Source of the DNA: Actinomycetota bacterium
GTDB lineage: Bacteria; Actinomycetota; Acidimicrobiia; Acidimicrobiales; AC-14
Assembly (NCBI GenBank): GCA_040754375.1
Contig: JBFMCT010000005.1
Span: 56,178 to 120,177 of the forward strand
Direction of reading: 5' to 3'
DNA length: 64,000 nucleotides
Under the pieces are notes generated by a model that saw only the letters and a list, made by a program, of their open reading frames with translations, was not told the DNA's origin and did not search any database. Both the position numbers and the translations under genes were made by a program. This document shows, piece by piece, positions 16,523 to 24,400 of this stretch. Within the stretch, counting starts at the first letter, position 1; the number at the start of each line of letters is the position of its first letter.

Positions 16523-16529
16523 CCCCTGG

Positions 16530-17183
16530 GTGAGCGCCGCCCGCCGGCCCCGCGACCGGACGACCGCCGTCGTAGTGGCCTTCATCGTGGCCAAGAGCGT
16601 TCTGGCCAGCCGCCAGGCCAAAGACCTGGTCGAGCGCCGCCTGGGGGCCCGGGCCCGCAACGGTCTCTACCGGCCCCTCTACATCCTGTTCTCGGGGGTG
16701 GGGGCGGTGCTGATCGTGCGCAAGGTGTACCAGGGGCCCCACCGGGTGCTCTACGAGGTGCGCCCGCCGTTCTCGTGGCTCATGCGAGCCGGCCAGGCGG
16801 CGTGCGTGGTGGCCACCATGGAGGCCACCCGGGTCATCGGCCCGGGTTTCTTCGGGGCGCCTCAGCTCAAGGCCTTCGTGGGCGGGGGCGACCCCGTCGC
16901 CGAACCCGAGGCCCAGGGGCCGGGCCTCGAACCCGACGGGGAGCTGTCGAGCCGCACCGTCTTCGGCCTGACCCGCCACCCCAACAACTGGTTCCCGACC
17001 TCGATCTTCCTGCTGGAACCGAAGATGACCGACAAGCGGGCCGCGTTCTGCGCGCTGGTGGCCCTGCACGGCCTGGTGGGCTCGGTCCACGAGGAGTACC
17101 GCCTGAAGCGGGCCTACGGCGACGCCCCTTACCGGCGGTACATGGGCAAGGCCCCCTTCCTCTTCGGCCGCCGCCGCCCCTAG
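16530..17183 (+). CDS. NnrU/isoprenylcysteine-methyltransferase-like membrane protein
   Basis: The 217-residue polytopic protein has TM segments near residues 10-25, 48-66 and 85-105 and the C-terminal signature FGLTRHPNNWFPTSIFLLEP followed by HEEYRLKRAYGDAPYRRYMG. The RHP-N-W motif and the late EE...YRRY pattern are shared by NnrU and ICMT/PEMT-type membrane methyltransferases. A longer open frame extends upstream, but the GTG at 16530 is preceded by TAGCCT seven bases upstream, consistent with a leaderless transcript. Substrate unknown. Confidence 0.72.
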   Translation: MSAARRPRDRTTAVVVAFIVAKSVLASRQAKDLVERRLGARARNGLYRPLYILFSGVGAVLIVRKVYQGPHRVLYEVRPPFSWLMRAGQAACVVATMEATRVIGPGFFGAPQLKAFVGGGDPVAEPEAQGPGLEPDGELSSRTVFGLTRHPNNWFPTSIFLLEPKMTDKRAAFCALVALHGLVGSVHEEYRLKRAYGDAPYRRYMGKAPFLFGRRRP

Positions 17184-17205
17184 ACGGGCGGCACCAGCCT
17201 ACGAA

Positions 17206-17222
17206 CGACGCGGACCGCGTCG
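17206..17222. promoter_or_regulatory. Perfect short palindrome CGACGCGG-A-CCGCGTCG
   Basis: Two 8-bp arms are separated by one base in the gap between the NnrU-like gene and the ABC transporter. It could be an operator or part of a terminator. A second, larger hairpin follows within 10 bp. Confidence 0.45.
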
Positions 17223-17228
17223 CCGCTG

Positions 17229-17260
17229 GCCACTCGGGCGCTCTGTCGCGCCCGAGTGGC
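17229..17260. terminator. 13-bp perfect hairpin, probable terminator
   Basis: GCCACTCGGGCGC and its exact reverse complement are separated by the 6-nt loop TCTGTC. It lies 45 bp after the NnrU-like stop and 118 bp before the ABC transporter. There is no U-tract, as is usual for high-GC actinobacterial terminators. Confidence 0.6.
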
Positions 17261-17364
17261 GTCCCGTACCGCCGTTCCGTGCCAGCAAGCCGTGCAGGGC
17301 TGCGTACTGCGTAGGTCGTAGCGGGCGACTGCGCCAGGAGGATTCGCCGAAGGTCGGTCCTTCG

Positions 17365-17370
17365 TACCGT
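17365..17370 (+). promoter_or_regulatory. Candidate -10 box for leaderless ABC-transporter operon
   Basis: TACCGT within TCGTACCGT lies 7 nt before the GTG start at 17378. The same TCGTACCGT sequence recurs before the histidine kinase gene (TACCGT at 19115-19120). Confidence 0.5.
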
Positions 17371-17377
17371 CGAGGTC

Positions 17378-18316
17378 GTGATCGAGGTTTCGAGGGTGAC
17401 GAAGCGCTACGGGCGGACCGTGGCTGTACGGGACCTGTCCTTCATGGTGCATCCCGGACAGGTGACCGGGTTCCTGGGCCCGAACGGGTCGGGGAAGTCG
17501 ACGACCATGAGGGTGATCCTCGGCCTGGACGGCCCGACCGCGGGTGAGGCTCGGGTCGCCGGTCGCCGGTACATCGACTTCCGTGCGCCCCTGCGCGAAG
17601 TCGGGGCCATGCTGGATGGCCGAGCGGTCCACCCCGGACGCACAGCGCATGACCACTTGCTGGCGTTGGCCAGGTCCAACCGCATCCCCAGGGCGCGGGT
17701 GGGCGAGGTGCTGGGCACAGTCGGGCTGTCCGACGTCGCTGGTCGCCGGGCCGGGGGGTTCTCGCTGGGGATGAGCCAGCGGCTTGGGATCGCCGCTGCC
17801 CTCTTGGGGGATCCTGGCGTGTTGCTCCTCGACGAGCCGGTCAACGGTCTGGACACCGAGGGGATCCGATGGGCCCGCTCTCTGATGAAGGGACTGGCAG
17901 CCGAAGGCCGGACGGTGTTCGTGTCGAGTCACCTGATGAGCGAGATGGAGCTGACCGCCGACCGGCTGGTCGTGATCGGCCGGGGACGGCTCGTCGCCGA
18001 GGCCACGGTGTCGGACCTCATTGACGCACACTCCATGAAGGCCACCCTGGTGCGCTCACCGGAGGCAGCTCGCTTGCGGGGTGTCCTCGAGCAGGCTGGC
18101 GGCGAGGTGGACCTCGAGCCGAGTGGAGGGTGGCGTGTGCGCGGCCTTGACGCGGCCACGGTTGGCGACTTGGCGCTCGCGAACAGGGTGGTCGTGCACG
18201 AGCTGCGGCCGCTGCGGTCCTCGCTCGAGGACGTCTACAGCCAGCTCACCGACAGCAGCGTCGAGTACCGCGCCGAACGCGACGGTGAGGCACGCCGGCA
18301 CGAGGCCCTTCGATGA
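17378..18316 (+). CDS. ABC transporter ATP-binding protein
   Basis: The 312-residue ATPase has Walker A GPNGSGKST (about residues 35-43), signature FSLGMSQRLGIAAAL, Walker B VLLLDEPVNGLD and the H-loop VFVSSHLMSEMEL. The extra C-terminal region beyond residue 215 fits the drug-, bacitracin- or antibiotic-exporter group (CcmA/DrrA type). It overlaps the permease by 4 bp and is followed by a two-component system, the arrangement of many peptide-antibiotic defence or export systems. The GTG start has no clear Shine-Dalgarno. Confidence 0.92.
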   Translation: MIEVSRVTKRYGRTVAVRDLSFMVHPGQVTGFLGPNGSGKSTTMRVILGLDGPTAGEARVAGRRYIDFRAPLREVGAMLDGRAVHPGRTAHDHLLALARSNRIPRARVGEVLGTVGLSDVAGRRAGGFSLGMSQRLGIAAALLGDPGVLLLDEPVNGLDTEGIRWARSLMKGLAAEGRTVFVSSHLMSEMELTADRLVVIGRGRLVAEATVSDLIDAHSMKATLVRSPEAARLRGVLEQAGGEVDLEPSGGWRVRGLDAATVGDLALANRVVVHELRPLRSSLEDVYSQLTDSSVEYRAERDGEARRHEALR

Positions 18317-19101
18317 CCACGGTCGCAAGCGCCAGCCGCTTCGGCACGGGCCGCGCCGGCTTCCGGGAAGCGCTGTGGTCCGAGTGGACCAAGCTGGTCA
18401 CCCTCCGCTCGACTTGGGCCCTGGTTGCCGTACTCGGGCTCGCCCTGCCCGTCTTGTCGGCGATCGTCTCTGCGACCGGCAGCCTGCAGGACGACGACAC
18501 GATCCTGGGTGCCAGCCTGCTGGGCGGCGCGGTGCTGGCCCAGGTCCTAGCCGCAGTGCTGGGTGCCGGACTGATCACCAGCGAGTTCAAGACCGGGACG
18601 GTCCGCGTCACCCTGGCAGCCTGCCCGCGCCGGTTGGTGGTTCTCGGAGCCAAAGCTGCCGTGGCCGCGGCGATGGCGTTCTCGGTCACCCTCGTCTCCG
18701 GCGCGGTCGCCTACGGGATCGGGCTCGTGATGCTCGACCAGGACCGGTACGCGACCGGGGACGCCTGGCCCGCACTGGTGGGCGTGGCCATGGCGATCTC
18801 GTCGATCGCGGTTCTGGGCGTCGGCATCGGCACCGTCGTGCGCCACTCGGCTGGCGCGGTGGTCGTCGCCATAGGGGTCGTGCTTCTGCCGGGCCTGCTG
18901 GCGCCCGTGCTGGGCAGCTGGCGACGCTGGCTCGGCGGGGCTTCGTTGAACGGGGTGATGCAGAAGCTGACGCAGAGCTCAGACGCAACCCACGACGCGG
19001 TCGGCAGCCTCGGGGCGTGGCCGTCGATAGGCGTCGTGGCCGCGTACACGATCGGCTTCGTGCTGGCCGCGGTGTCGGTCCTTCGCAACCGCGACACCTG
19101 A
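18313..19101 (+). CDS. ABC-2 type permease
   Basis: The 262-residue protein has about six TM helices: the first after SEWTKLVTLRSTW, then LLGGAVLAQVLAAVLGAGLI, AVAAAMAFSVTLVSGAVAYG, VAMAISSIAVLGVGIGTVV, GAVVVAIGVVLLPGLLAPVL and IGVVAAYTIGFVLAAVSVL. The motif TSEFKTGTVRVTL after TM2 is typical of ABC-2 permeases. ATG 18313 overlaps the ATPase stop (ATGA). Together they form one exporter; cargo unknown. Confidence 0.9.
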   Translation: MTTVASASRFGTGRAGFREALWSEWTKLVTLRSTWALVAVLGLALPVLSAIVSATGSLQDDDTILGASLLGGAVLAQVLAAVLGAGLITSEFKTGTVRVTLAACPRRLVVLGAKAAVAAAMAFSVTLVSGAVAYGIGLVMLDQDRYATGDAWPALVGVAMAISSIAVLGVGIGTVVRHSAGAVVVAIGVVLLPGLLAPVLGSWRRWLGGASLNGVMQKLTQSSDATHDAVGSLGAWPSIGVVAAYTIGFVLAAVSVLRNRDT

Positions 19102-19122
19102 GCCGGAGGGCTCGTACCGTTG

Positions 19123-20268
19123 ATGGCTGTGCAGCTGGCAGCTCGCTTCCGATCAGCGTCGCCGCGGGCCGTCGATGCTCTCGTCGTGGCCGCGGTGGCG
19201 TTCCCGACGTTCATGGACGCGTGGTGGAACGAGCCGGGCACGCGCCAGGCCGACGCTGCCACCTATCTGCTCGCGGCAACTTCGGTCCTGGCCCTGCTGG
19301 TCCGTCGCCGTTGGCCCGTGCCGGTCGCCATCGGCTGCGGGGCGTCACTGTCGGGCCTGTACGTGCTCGGCCACCACGGTGAGCTGTTGAACCTGCCGGC
19401 GATGGTCTCCCTCTACACCGTCGCCGTGCAGACCGATCGCCGAGCGGCCGTCGTCACGGCGGTGGTCGCGAGCGCGTGGTCGGGGCTGCTCGGGTTCACC
19501 AGCGACGACCCCATCGGCGCCCGCGGTGGGTCGCCGGTGCTCGAGATGATCTGGCCACTCGTCCCGCTCGCGCTGGGCGAAGCCGTCCGGTCGCGCCGGC
19601 AGCTCGTCGAGTTCGCAGATGCTGAGCGTGAACGTGAGGCGCAACGCCGGGTCGAGGCAGAACGTCTGCGCATGGCCCGCGAGTTCCACGATGTCGTCGC
19701 CCACACCATGGCCGCCGTCAACGTGCAGATGGCTGCCGCAGTCGCCGCCTTTGACACCGATCCCGAGACCGCCCGTCGTGCGTTGCACCAGGCCCGCTCC
19801 TCCAGCAAGGCGGCCCTCCAGGAGCTGCGAGCGACGGTCGCGCTCAACCGTGACACCGAACCCATGGCGCCCGCACCCACACTCGAACGAGTCCATGAGC
19901 TCGTCGAACCGGCACGGGCCGCAGGCATCGAGGTCGCTTTCCGCGACGAGCACGCAAGAGCCGAGCTCTCCGGCGCAGCCGAGCTCGCCGCCTACCGCGT
20001 GGTCCAGGAGGCAATCACCAATGTCGTCCGCCACAGCAACGCCCACCACGTCGCCGTCTCGCTCCGCAGCGAGCCGGAGGGCCTCGTCATCGAGATCACC
20101 GACGACGGCCCGAGCGCGGCCTCCGGGCCGCCGGTGAACAGCGGCTTCGGGCTCACCGGCATGGCCGAGCGCGTCCACGCCGTCGGTGGCCGCCTCGAGC
20201 ACGGACCGACCCCCTCAGGCGGCTACCGCGTGCGTGCCCTCCTGCCCACGACGTCGAGCTCGCTATGA
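19123..20268 (+). CDS. Sensor histidine kinase (HisKA_3 type)
   Basis: An N-terminal block of about five hydrophobic helices (residues 15-150) is followed by a coiled coil rich in Glu and Arg, the HisKA_3 motif REFHDVVAHTMAAVNVQM with the phospho-acceptor His, and an ATPase domain with N box QEAITNVVRHSNAHH and G box GFGLTGMAERV. The protein has about 381 aa. TTG 19120, ATG 19123 or GTG 19129 could each be the start. GGAGGG at 19105 favours the first two; TACCGT at 19115-19120 would suit a leaderless GTG 19129. It is a NarL-type partner of the next gene. Confidence 0.9.
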   Translation: MAVQLAARFRSASPRAVDALVVAAVAFPTFMDAWWNEPGTRQADAATYLLAATSVLALLVRRRWPVPVAIGCGASLSGLYVLGHHGELLNLPAMVSLYTVAVQTDRRAAVVTAVVASAWSGLLGFTSDDPIGARGGSPVLEMIWPLVPLALGEAVRSRRQLVEFADAEREREAQRRVEAERLRMAREFHDVVAHTMAAVNVQMAAAVAAFDTDPETARRALHQARSSSKAALQELRATVALNRDTEPMAPAPTLERVHELVEPARAAGIEVAFRDEHARAELSGAAELAAYRVVQEAITNVVRHSNAHHVAVSLRSEPEGLVIEITDDGPSAASGPPVNSGFGLTGMAERVHAVGGRLEHGPTPSGGYRVRALLPTTSSSL

Positions 20269-20951
20269 CCATCCGCGTGCTGCTCGTCGACGATCAGGCA
20301 GTGGTTCGCGCGGGGTTGCGGACGCTGCTCCAGATGGCGGCTGACGTGGTCGTCGTGGGCGAAGCCGCCAGCGGCCGTGAAGCGATCGATCTCGCCCGTC
20401 GCTACCGGCCCGACATCGTGCTCATGGACATCCGCATGCCGGACCTCGACGGCATCGAAGCGACCCGCGCCATCGTCGCCGACCCCCACCTAGGGGGCGT
20501 TCGCGTGCTCGTGCTCACCACTTTCGAGATCGACGACTACGTGTTCGGAGCGCTGCGCGCTGGTGCGAGCGGCTTCCTCCTCAAGGACCTCGACGCCGAC
20601 GAGCTCCACGGCGCCGTGCGGACCGTCGCCGCCGGCCAGAGCCTGCTCGACCCCGTAGTCACCCGCCGGGTCATCGAGGAGTTCTCCGGTCGCCATGCCC
20701 CAGGCCCGATCGCCCCCGAACGCCTCGACGCTCTGACCGACCGCGAACGAGAGGCCGTGCGGCTCGCCGCCCACGGCCTCAGCAACGACGAGATCGCCAC
20801 CGAGCTCATCATCAGCCCTCTCACGGCCAAGACCCACCTAAACCGCGCCATGACCAAGCTCGGTGCCCGAGGCCGCGCGCAGCTCGTCATCGTCGCCTAC
20901 GAGACCGGCCTGGCCCGAGTCGGCGATCGCCGTCAAAGCGGTCAACCCTGA
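20265..20951 (+). CDS. NarL/LuxR-type response regulator
   Basis: The 228-residue regulator has a receiver domain (VLLVDDQAVVRAGLRTLL, phospho-acceptor Asp in IVLMDIRMPDLDG, conserved Lys in GFLLKDLDADE) and a C-terminal LuxR helix-turn-helix (LTDREREAVRLAAHGLSNDE, then ELIISPLTAKTHLNRAMTKL). ATG 20265 overlaps the kinase stop. It very likely controls the ABC exporter encoded upstream in the same operon. Confidence 0.94.
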   Translation: MTIRVLLVDDQAVVRAGLRTLLQMAADVVVVGEAASGREAIDLARRYRPDIVLMDIRMPDLDGIEATRAIVADPHLGGVRVLVLTTFEIDDYVFGALRAGASGFLLKDLDADELHGAVRTVAAGQSLLDPVVTRRVIEEFSGRHAPGPIAPERLDALTDREREAVRLAAHGLSNDEIATELIISPLTAKTHLNRAMTKLGARGRAQLVIVAYETGLARVGDRRQSGQP

Positions 20952-20996
20952 GAAGTCGCTCTTGCCAGGGACGCGACCGCGGCGTGGGCAGGAAGT

Positions 20997-21002
20997 TATA
21001 CT
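20997..21002 (+). promoter_or_regulatory. Candidate -10 box for leaderless AbrB antitoxin
   Basis: TATACT lies 7 nt before ATG 21010, so transcription would start on or beside the A of the start codon. No good -35 is seen at 17-18 bp. Confidence 0.6.
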
Positions 21003-21009
21003 GATAGGT

Positions 21010-21240
21010 ATGACTCATCGGGTGGGGCCCAAGGGGCAGGTCGTCATTCCGAAGGAACTGCGCGACGAGCTCGGGATCCAACCCGGTGACGAGGTGAGCT
21101 TCTGGCGCCATGGGGACCACGTGGCGGTCCGCCCCGCGAGCCAGCGCCGGCCACTTCGCGGCCGGTTCCGAGGCTCGTCATTGGTCGACGATCTCGCCCG
21201 CGAGCGCGAAGCCGACCGCCTGCGCGAGTCGGCCTCGTGA
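21010..21240 (+). CDS. AbrB/MazE-type antitoxin
   Basis: The 76-residue protein begins with the swapped-hairpin DNA-binding motif MTHRVGPKGQVVIPKELRDE, LGIQPGDEVSFWRHGDHVAV, typical of AbrB/MazE/SpoVT antitoxins. The C-terminal tail (SSLVDDLAREREADRLRES) would wrap the toxin. ATG 21010 is chosen because the domain starts there and the -10 box TATACT lies 7 nt upstream. The stop overlaps the PIN toxin by 4 bp, the classical antitoxin-first layout, and the complex probably represses its own promoter. Confidence 0.9.
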   Translation: MTHRVGPKGQVVIPKELRDELGIQPGDEVSFWRHGDHVAVRPASQRRPLRGRFRGSSLVDDLAREREADRLRESAS

Positions 21241-21629
21241 CGGTCGTGCTCGACTCCTGGGCGGTCCTGCGCTACCTCGAGGACACCGAGCCCGCGGCGG
21301 AGTTGGTAGGCGACCTCCTCGGGGTCGAACGACCATTGATGTCGTGGGTCAACCTCGGCGAAGTCCACTACGTCCTCCGGCGCTCCCAGGGTGAGGACGC
21401 TGCCACCGAGACCGTACGTGACCTACGCGACGTCATCGAAGTCCGCCTGCCCGACGAGCACCTCGTGCTCGGCGCCGCACGGGTCAAGGCCGACTATCCC
21501 ATGGCCTACGCCGACGCCTTTGGAGCCGCTCTGTCCATCGCGCAGGACGCAACGCTGTGGACCGGCGATCCCGAGCTCCTTGTTGAAGGTTCGCCCTGGC
21601 ACTGGCGCGATCTCCGCGGCTCCCCCTGA
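21237..21629 (+). CDS. PIN-domain toxin, VapC-like
   Basis: The 130-residue PIN nuclease has its four acidic metal ligands visible: Asp6 (VVLDSWA), Glu42 (VNLGEVHYVL), Asp93 (AYADAFGAAL) and Asp111 (TGDPELL). VapC toxins cut tRNA or rRNA and are neutralised by the cognate antitoxin. The GTG start overlaps the antitoxin stop (GTGA), ensuring coupled synthesis. All catalytic residues are present, so the toxin looks functional. Confidence 0.92.
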   Translation: MTVVLDSWAVLRYLEDTEPAAELVGDLLGVERPLMSWVNLGEVHYVLRRSQGEDAATETVRDLRDVIEVRLPDEHLVLGAARVKADYPMAYADAFGAALSIAQDATLWTGDPELLVEGSPWHWRDLRGSP

Positions 21630-21717
21630 CCAGGTCGCACGAATGTGGACAGCCGGCGGCGACGGTGGAGCGTATTCGTCCCGTCTCCTCCGTGGCCCGA
21701 CGCCGGCCGCCTGCTGG

Positions 21718-23154
21718 TCACCCGCCCGCGGCCAGTGCGCGGAGGGCGGACAGGCTCGGCCTGAACAGGTACTCCCCACCCTTGATGACGCTGAACATGG
21801 GCTGGGGGGTGAGGATGAACGGGGGCGAACCCTGCACGGTCATCTTGTTGGTGGAGGTGCCGTCGCCGATCAGGAAGTCCTTGTCGGCCCCTGTGTGCAG
21901 GCCGTCACCGTCGTCCACCCACAGGGCCTGGATGGTCTCGAAGCCCCGGGCGATGCTGGCCTGGAAGCAGCGGAAGATGAGGCCCCGCTCGACGCCGTCG
22001 TCCTCGGTGACGCCGGCCGGCAGGGGCGGGCCGTAGGGCCGGCCCCGGCGGATGATGCGGTGGCGGTTGGAGAGCTTGCCGCCGAACATGCCGTCGTGGT
22101 CGCGGGGGTTGGTGCGCCGGATGTGGGCGCCCAAGGGGCATTTCACGCCCTCGGGGTCGTCCTCGTAGAGGAAGTCGTTGACCCGCTCGGGGTCGTTGGC
22201 GATGGCCGGGTCGGGCCGGTCGGGGGACAGGCTCAGCGGCGTGCCGTCGGGCCAGCGCCCGACGACCTTGGCGGCCAGCATCTCCGCCCCGCCCGGGTAG
22301 TGCCGGGCGGCCTCGGCGAAGTAGCGGCGGAACCCGGCCACGTCCATATGCATCTTGCGGTAGACCTCGAACGTGGCGTTGCGGTCGAAGGGCGGGGCCG
22401 GCGCCTCGGGCAGCCCCCCGTCCTCGTCCTCGTAGCCGAGCACGAACTCGCCGGCGCGGATCGAACGCCAACCCCCACCGGGGACGGGCAGGCCGTCTCC
22501 CGGGCGGGCGGCCAGCCCCGACCCCCTGATCGCCGGGCGGGCAATGCCGTCGGCGAACCCGAAGTGGTCGTGCCCGCCGGCCAGCAGGTCGGCCCGCTGG
22601 TCGTGGACCACCACCACCGCCCCGCCGGTGGCGTCGATGCCGGCGTGGAGCCAGGCGCACCGTTCGTCGAGGGTCTCGTTGTCGACGGCGTGGATATCGA
22701 CCTTGACGTGGGCCTCGCCCGTGCCCAGCCCTTCGTCCCAGTTCCCGGGGGCGCTGGGGCCGCGGTCACCGAGCCACTGGTGGCGGGCCGCCATACCCTG
22801 GCGGAACTCCTCCGGGAAACTGTCCAGCACCCCCTGGTCGACCCCGAGGGCGGCCAGCCCCGTCCATGTGAACGAGATGTTGAGGGTGGTGGCGGGGACC
22901 TCCCGCCACGGTTCGGCGGTCGTCACATGTTCGAGCAGGCTGCCCAGCCATCGGCGAGCCCCGGCCGCGTCGGCCACCCGTACGAACACGTAGGCCGCGT
23001 CGGTGTGGCTGTAGCCGTTGATCACGTTGCCCTGGATGTCGGCGACCTCGAGTTCGGGCGCCCCGACGTGGGCCCGGTGGGGCAGGTGGGACCGGGCCAG
23101 GCCCGGGGGGTTGGCGGGCGAACCGGCTACGCCCCGGGGCTCGTAGCCGTTCAC
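21718..23154 (-). CDS. DyP-type heme peroxidase
   Basis: The 478-residue protein carries the DyP signature FGFADGIARP (GFADG at 199-203, catalytic Asp), the proximal heme His344 in CPLGAHIRRTNPR, and the distal Arg region HRIIRRGRPYG. The C-terminal GLIFRCFQASIARGFETIQ is also conserved. No Tat or Sec signal is visible, so it should be cytoplasmic or packaged. Encapsulin is not seen nearby. It is the last gene of an operon with an amidase and two small paralogous proteins, and its start overlaps the upstream stop (ATGA). Confidence 0.93.
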   Translation of the reverse strand: MNGYEPRGVAGSPANPPGLARSHLPHRAHVGAPELEVADIQGNVINGYSHTDAAYVFVRVADAAGARRWLGSLLEHVTTAEPWREVPATTLNISFTWTGLAALGVDQGVLDSFPEEFRQGMAARHQWLGDRGPSAPGNWDEGLGTGEAHVKVDIHAVDNETLDERCAWLHAGIDATGGAVVVVHDQRADLLAGGHDHFGFADGIARPAIRGSGLAARPGDGLPVPGGGWRSIRAGEFVLGYEDEDGGLPEAPAPPFDRNATFEVYRKMHMDVAGFRRYFAEAARHYPGGAEMLAAKVVGRWPDGTPLSLSPDRPDPAIANDPERVNDFLYEDDPEGVKCPLGAHIRRTNPRDHDGMFGGKLSNRHRIIRRGRPYGPPLPAGVTEDDGVERGLIFRCFQASIARGFETIQALWVDDGDGLHTGADKDFLIGDGTSTNKMTVQGSPPFILTPQPMFSVIKGGEYLFRPSLSALRALAAGG

Positions 23155-23762
23155 CGCCGCTCGCCCCGGTGGCCGAACTCGGCCAGGAACTCGCGGTGGA
23201 GGGTGGCCGTGTCCATGCCCTGGGCCCGGGCCGCGAACTCGGCTACCCGGGTGCGGGCCTCCAGCCCCTGGCGCACGTCACGCACGGTGGCGTCGGGGTA
23301 GTGGCCCAGGAAGTAGTGGTTGTCCACCTGGTTGTGGCGCACCCAGCCCCGGAACGCCCTGGCGTCGTCGGTGCCGGGGTAGCCCACGCAGTGGCGCCAC
23401 AGGGCGTCGGCTTCGGTCGCCATCTCGGCCACCACGTCGTCGAGGAACTCGTCGAGCCCGCCGTCGAAGCTGGCCGTGAATACCAGGTAAGACGACTGGA
23501 GGGGCTCGGGCACCTGGGGATCGCCCTGGTAGACGAGCTCGTCGAGCACGTGCACCCGCGAGCAGTGGAGCTGGCGAAGGCGGGCCAGGGGGCTCTGGCC
23601 GCCGTCGCCCCACCCCGCCAGCTCGGCGGCCACCGCCTCGGCCTGGCCGGGCGCGATGGCGGCGAACATCGTGAGCCCGTAGGCCTGGCCCGACACGTTG
23701 CCGTCGGCGTGGCGCGCCGCCCGCCGCAGTGCCCCCACTGCCCGGGCCAGCGAGAGGCTCAT
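23151..23762 (-). CDS. DyP-operon small protein A (uncharacterised)
   Basis: The 203-residue protein has no family I can name. Blocks such as YLVFTASFDGGLDEFLDDVV, then HCVGYPGTDDARAFRGWVRH, then NHYFLGHYPDATVRDVRQGL match the neighbouring 205-residue protein closely, so the two are paralogs. The FTASFDG...DEFLDDV pattern suggests a ferredoxin-like beta-alpha-beta fold. ATG 23762 overlaps the upstream stop and the gene's stop overlaps the DyP start, so all three are translationally coupled. A role with the peroxidase is inferred from this coupling only. Confidence 0.7.
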   Translation of the reverse strand: MSLSLARAVGALRRAARHADGNVSGQAYGLTMFAAIAPGQAEAVAAELAGWGDGGQSPLARLRQLHCSRVHVLDELVYQGDPQVPEPLQSSYLVFTASFDGGLDEFLDDVVAEMATEADALWRHCVGYPGTDDARAFRGWVRHNQVDNHYFLGHYPDATVRDVRQGLEARTRVAEFAARAQGMDTATLHREFLAEFGHRGERR

Positions 23763-24376
23763 ATGTCCACCTGAACGTCGGTGAGGAACCGTTCGTAGGC
23801 CGCCCGGAACTGCTCGGGGCCCATTCGTCCGGCGTCGCGGACGAGCTGGTCGAGGCGCTTGCGTACCCGCAGGCCGGAGTCGACCATACGCACGCTGGCG
23901 TCGGGGTAGGCGTGGTAGTAGTGGTTGCCGGGCAGGGCGTTGCGGGCGATCCACCGCTTGAGGGGCTCGGCCGGCGGCGGGCCCGGGAAGGCGAACCCCC
24001 GGCCCCAGATGACCCTGATGTCGCGGGGGATCACGTAGGCGAAGGCGTCGATGTACTTCTGCCACGGCGTGTCGAAGTTGCTCTCGAAGAACAGGTACTG
24101 GTAGCGCAGCTTGTCGGGGACCTGCGGTGGGCCGTTGTCGGCCAGCTTGGAGAACACCGCCCACCGCACGTAGTAGATGAACCGGAACTGCAGGCTGTGG
24201 TTGCGGAAGTAGGAGTGGTAGCGCGACGTCCAGATGATGGCCCGCAGGAAGGTCCCCCACCCCGGGCGGACCGGGGTGAGCATGGTCAGCACCCGGGCGC
24301 GGCCCAACTGGTGGCCCCGAGGGGGTGCCGTGGGCTCCTCGGCGGGGGACTGGGCGAGCTGGGGGTCAGCTGGCAT
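23759..24376 (-). CDS. DyP-operon small protein B (uncharacterised, paralog of A)
   Basis: The 205-residue protein shows YLFFESNFDTPWQKYIDAFA, a Trp- and Pro-Gly-containing middle (VIWGRGFAFPG), and NHYYHAYPDASVRMVDSGLR near the C-terminus, each aligning with protein A. It has an extra aromatic N-terminal region (RYHSYFRNHSLQFRFIYYVR) that A lacks. No signal peptide or catalytic motif is recognised. It lies 24 bp after the amidase stop. Confidence 0.7.
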   Translation of the reverse strand: MPADPQLAQSPAEEPTAPPRGHQLGRARVLTMLTPVRPGWGTFLRAIIWTSRYHSYFRNHSLQFRFIYYVRWAVFSKLADNGPPQVPDKLRYQYLFFESNFDTPWQKYIDAFAYVIPRDIRVIWGRGFAFPGPPPAEPLKRWIARNALPGNHYYHAYPDASVRMVDSGLRVRKRLDQLVRDAGRMGPEQFRAAYERFLTDVQVDI

Positions 24377-24400
24377 GGGACCTGACCGACGGTACCGCGC

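Noticed and set aside
15126..16529. Long upstream extension of the NnrU-like frame
   Set aside because: It runs through CotH and the SnoaL-like gene and is Arg/Gly-rich. The gene proper starts at GTG 16530.
20962..20967. TTGCCA as a -35 element for the antitoxin promoter
   Set aside because: The spacing to TATACT is 29 bp, too long for a normal promoter.
21630..21717. Possible terminator between the PIN toxin and the DyP gene
   Set aside because: The pairing CCGGCG...CGCCGG needs a loop of about 45 nt and is interrupted, so it was not listed.
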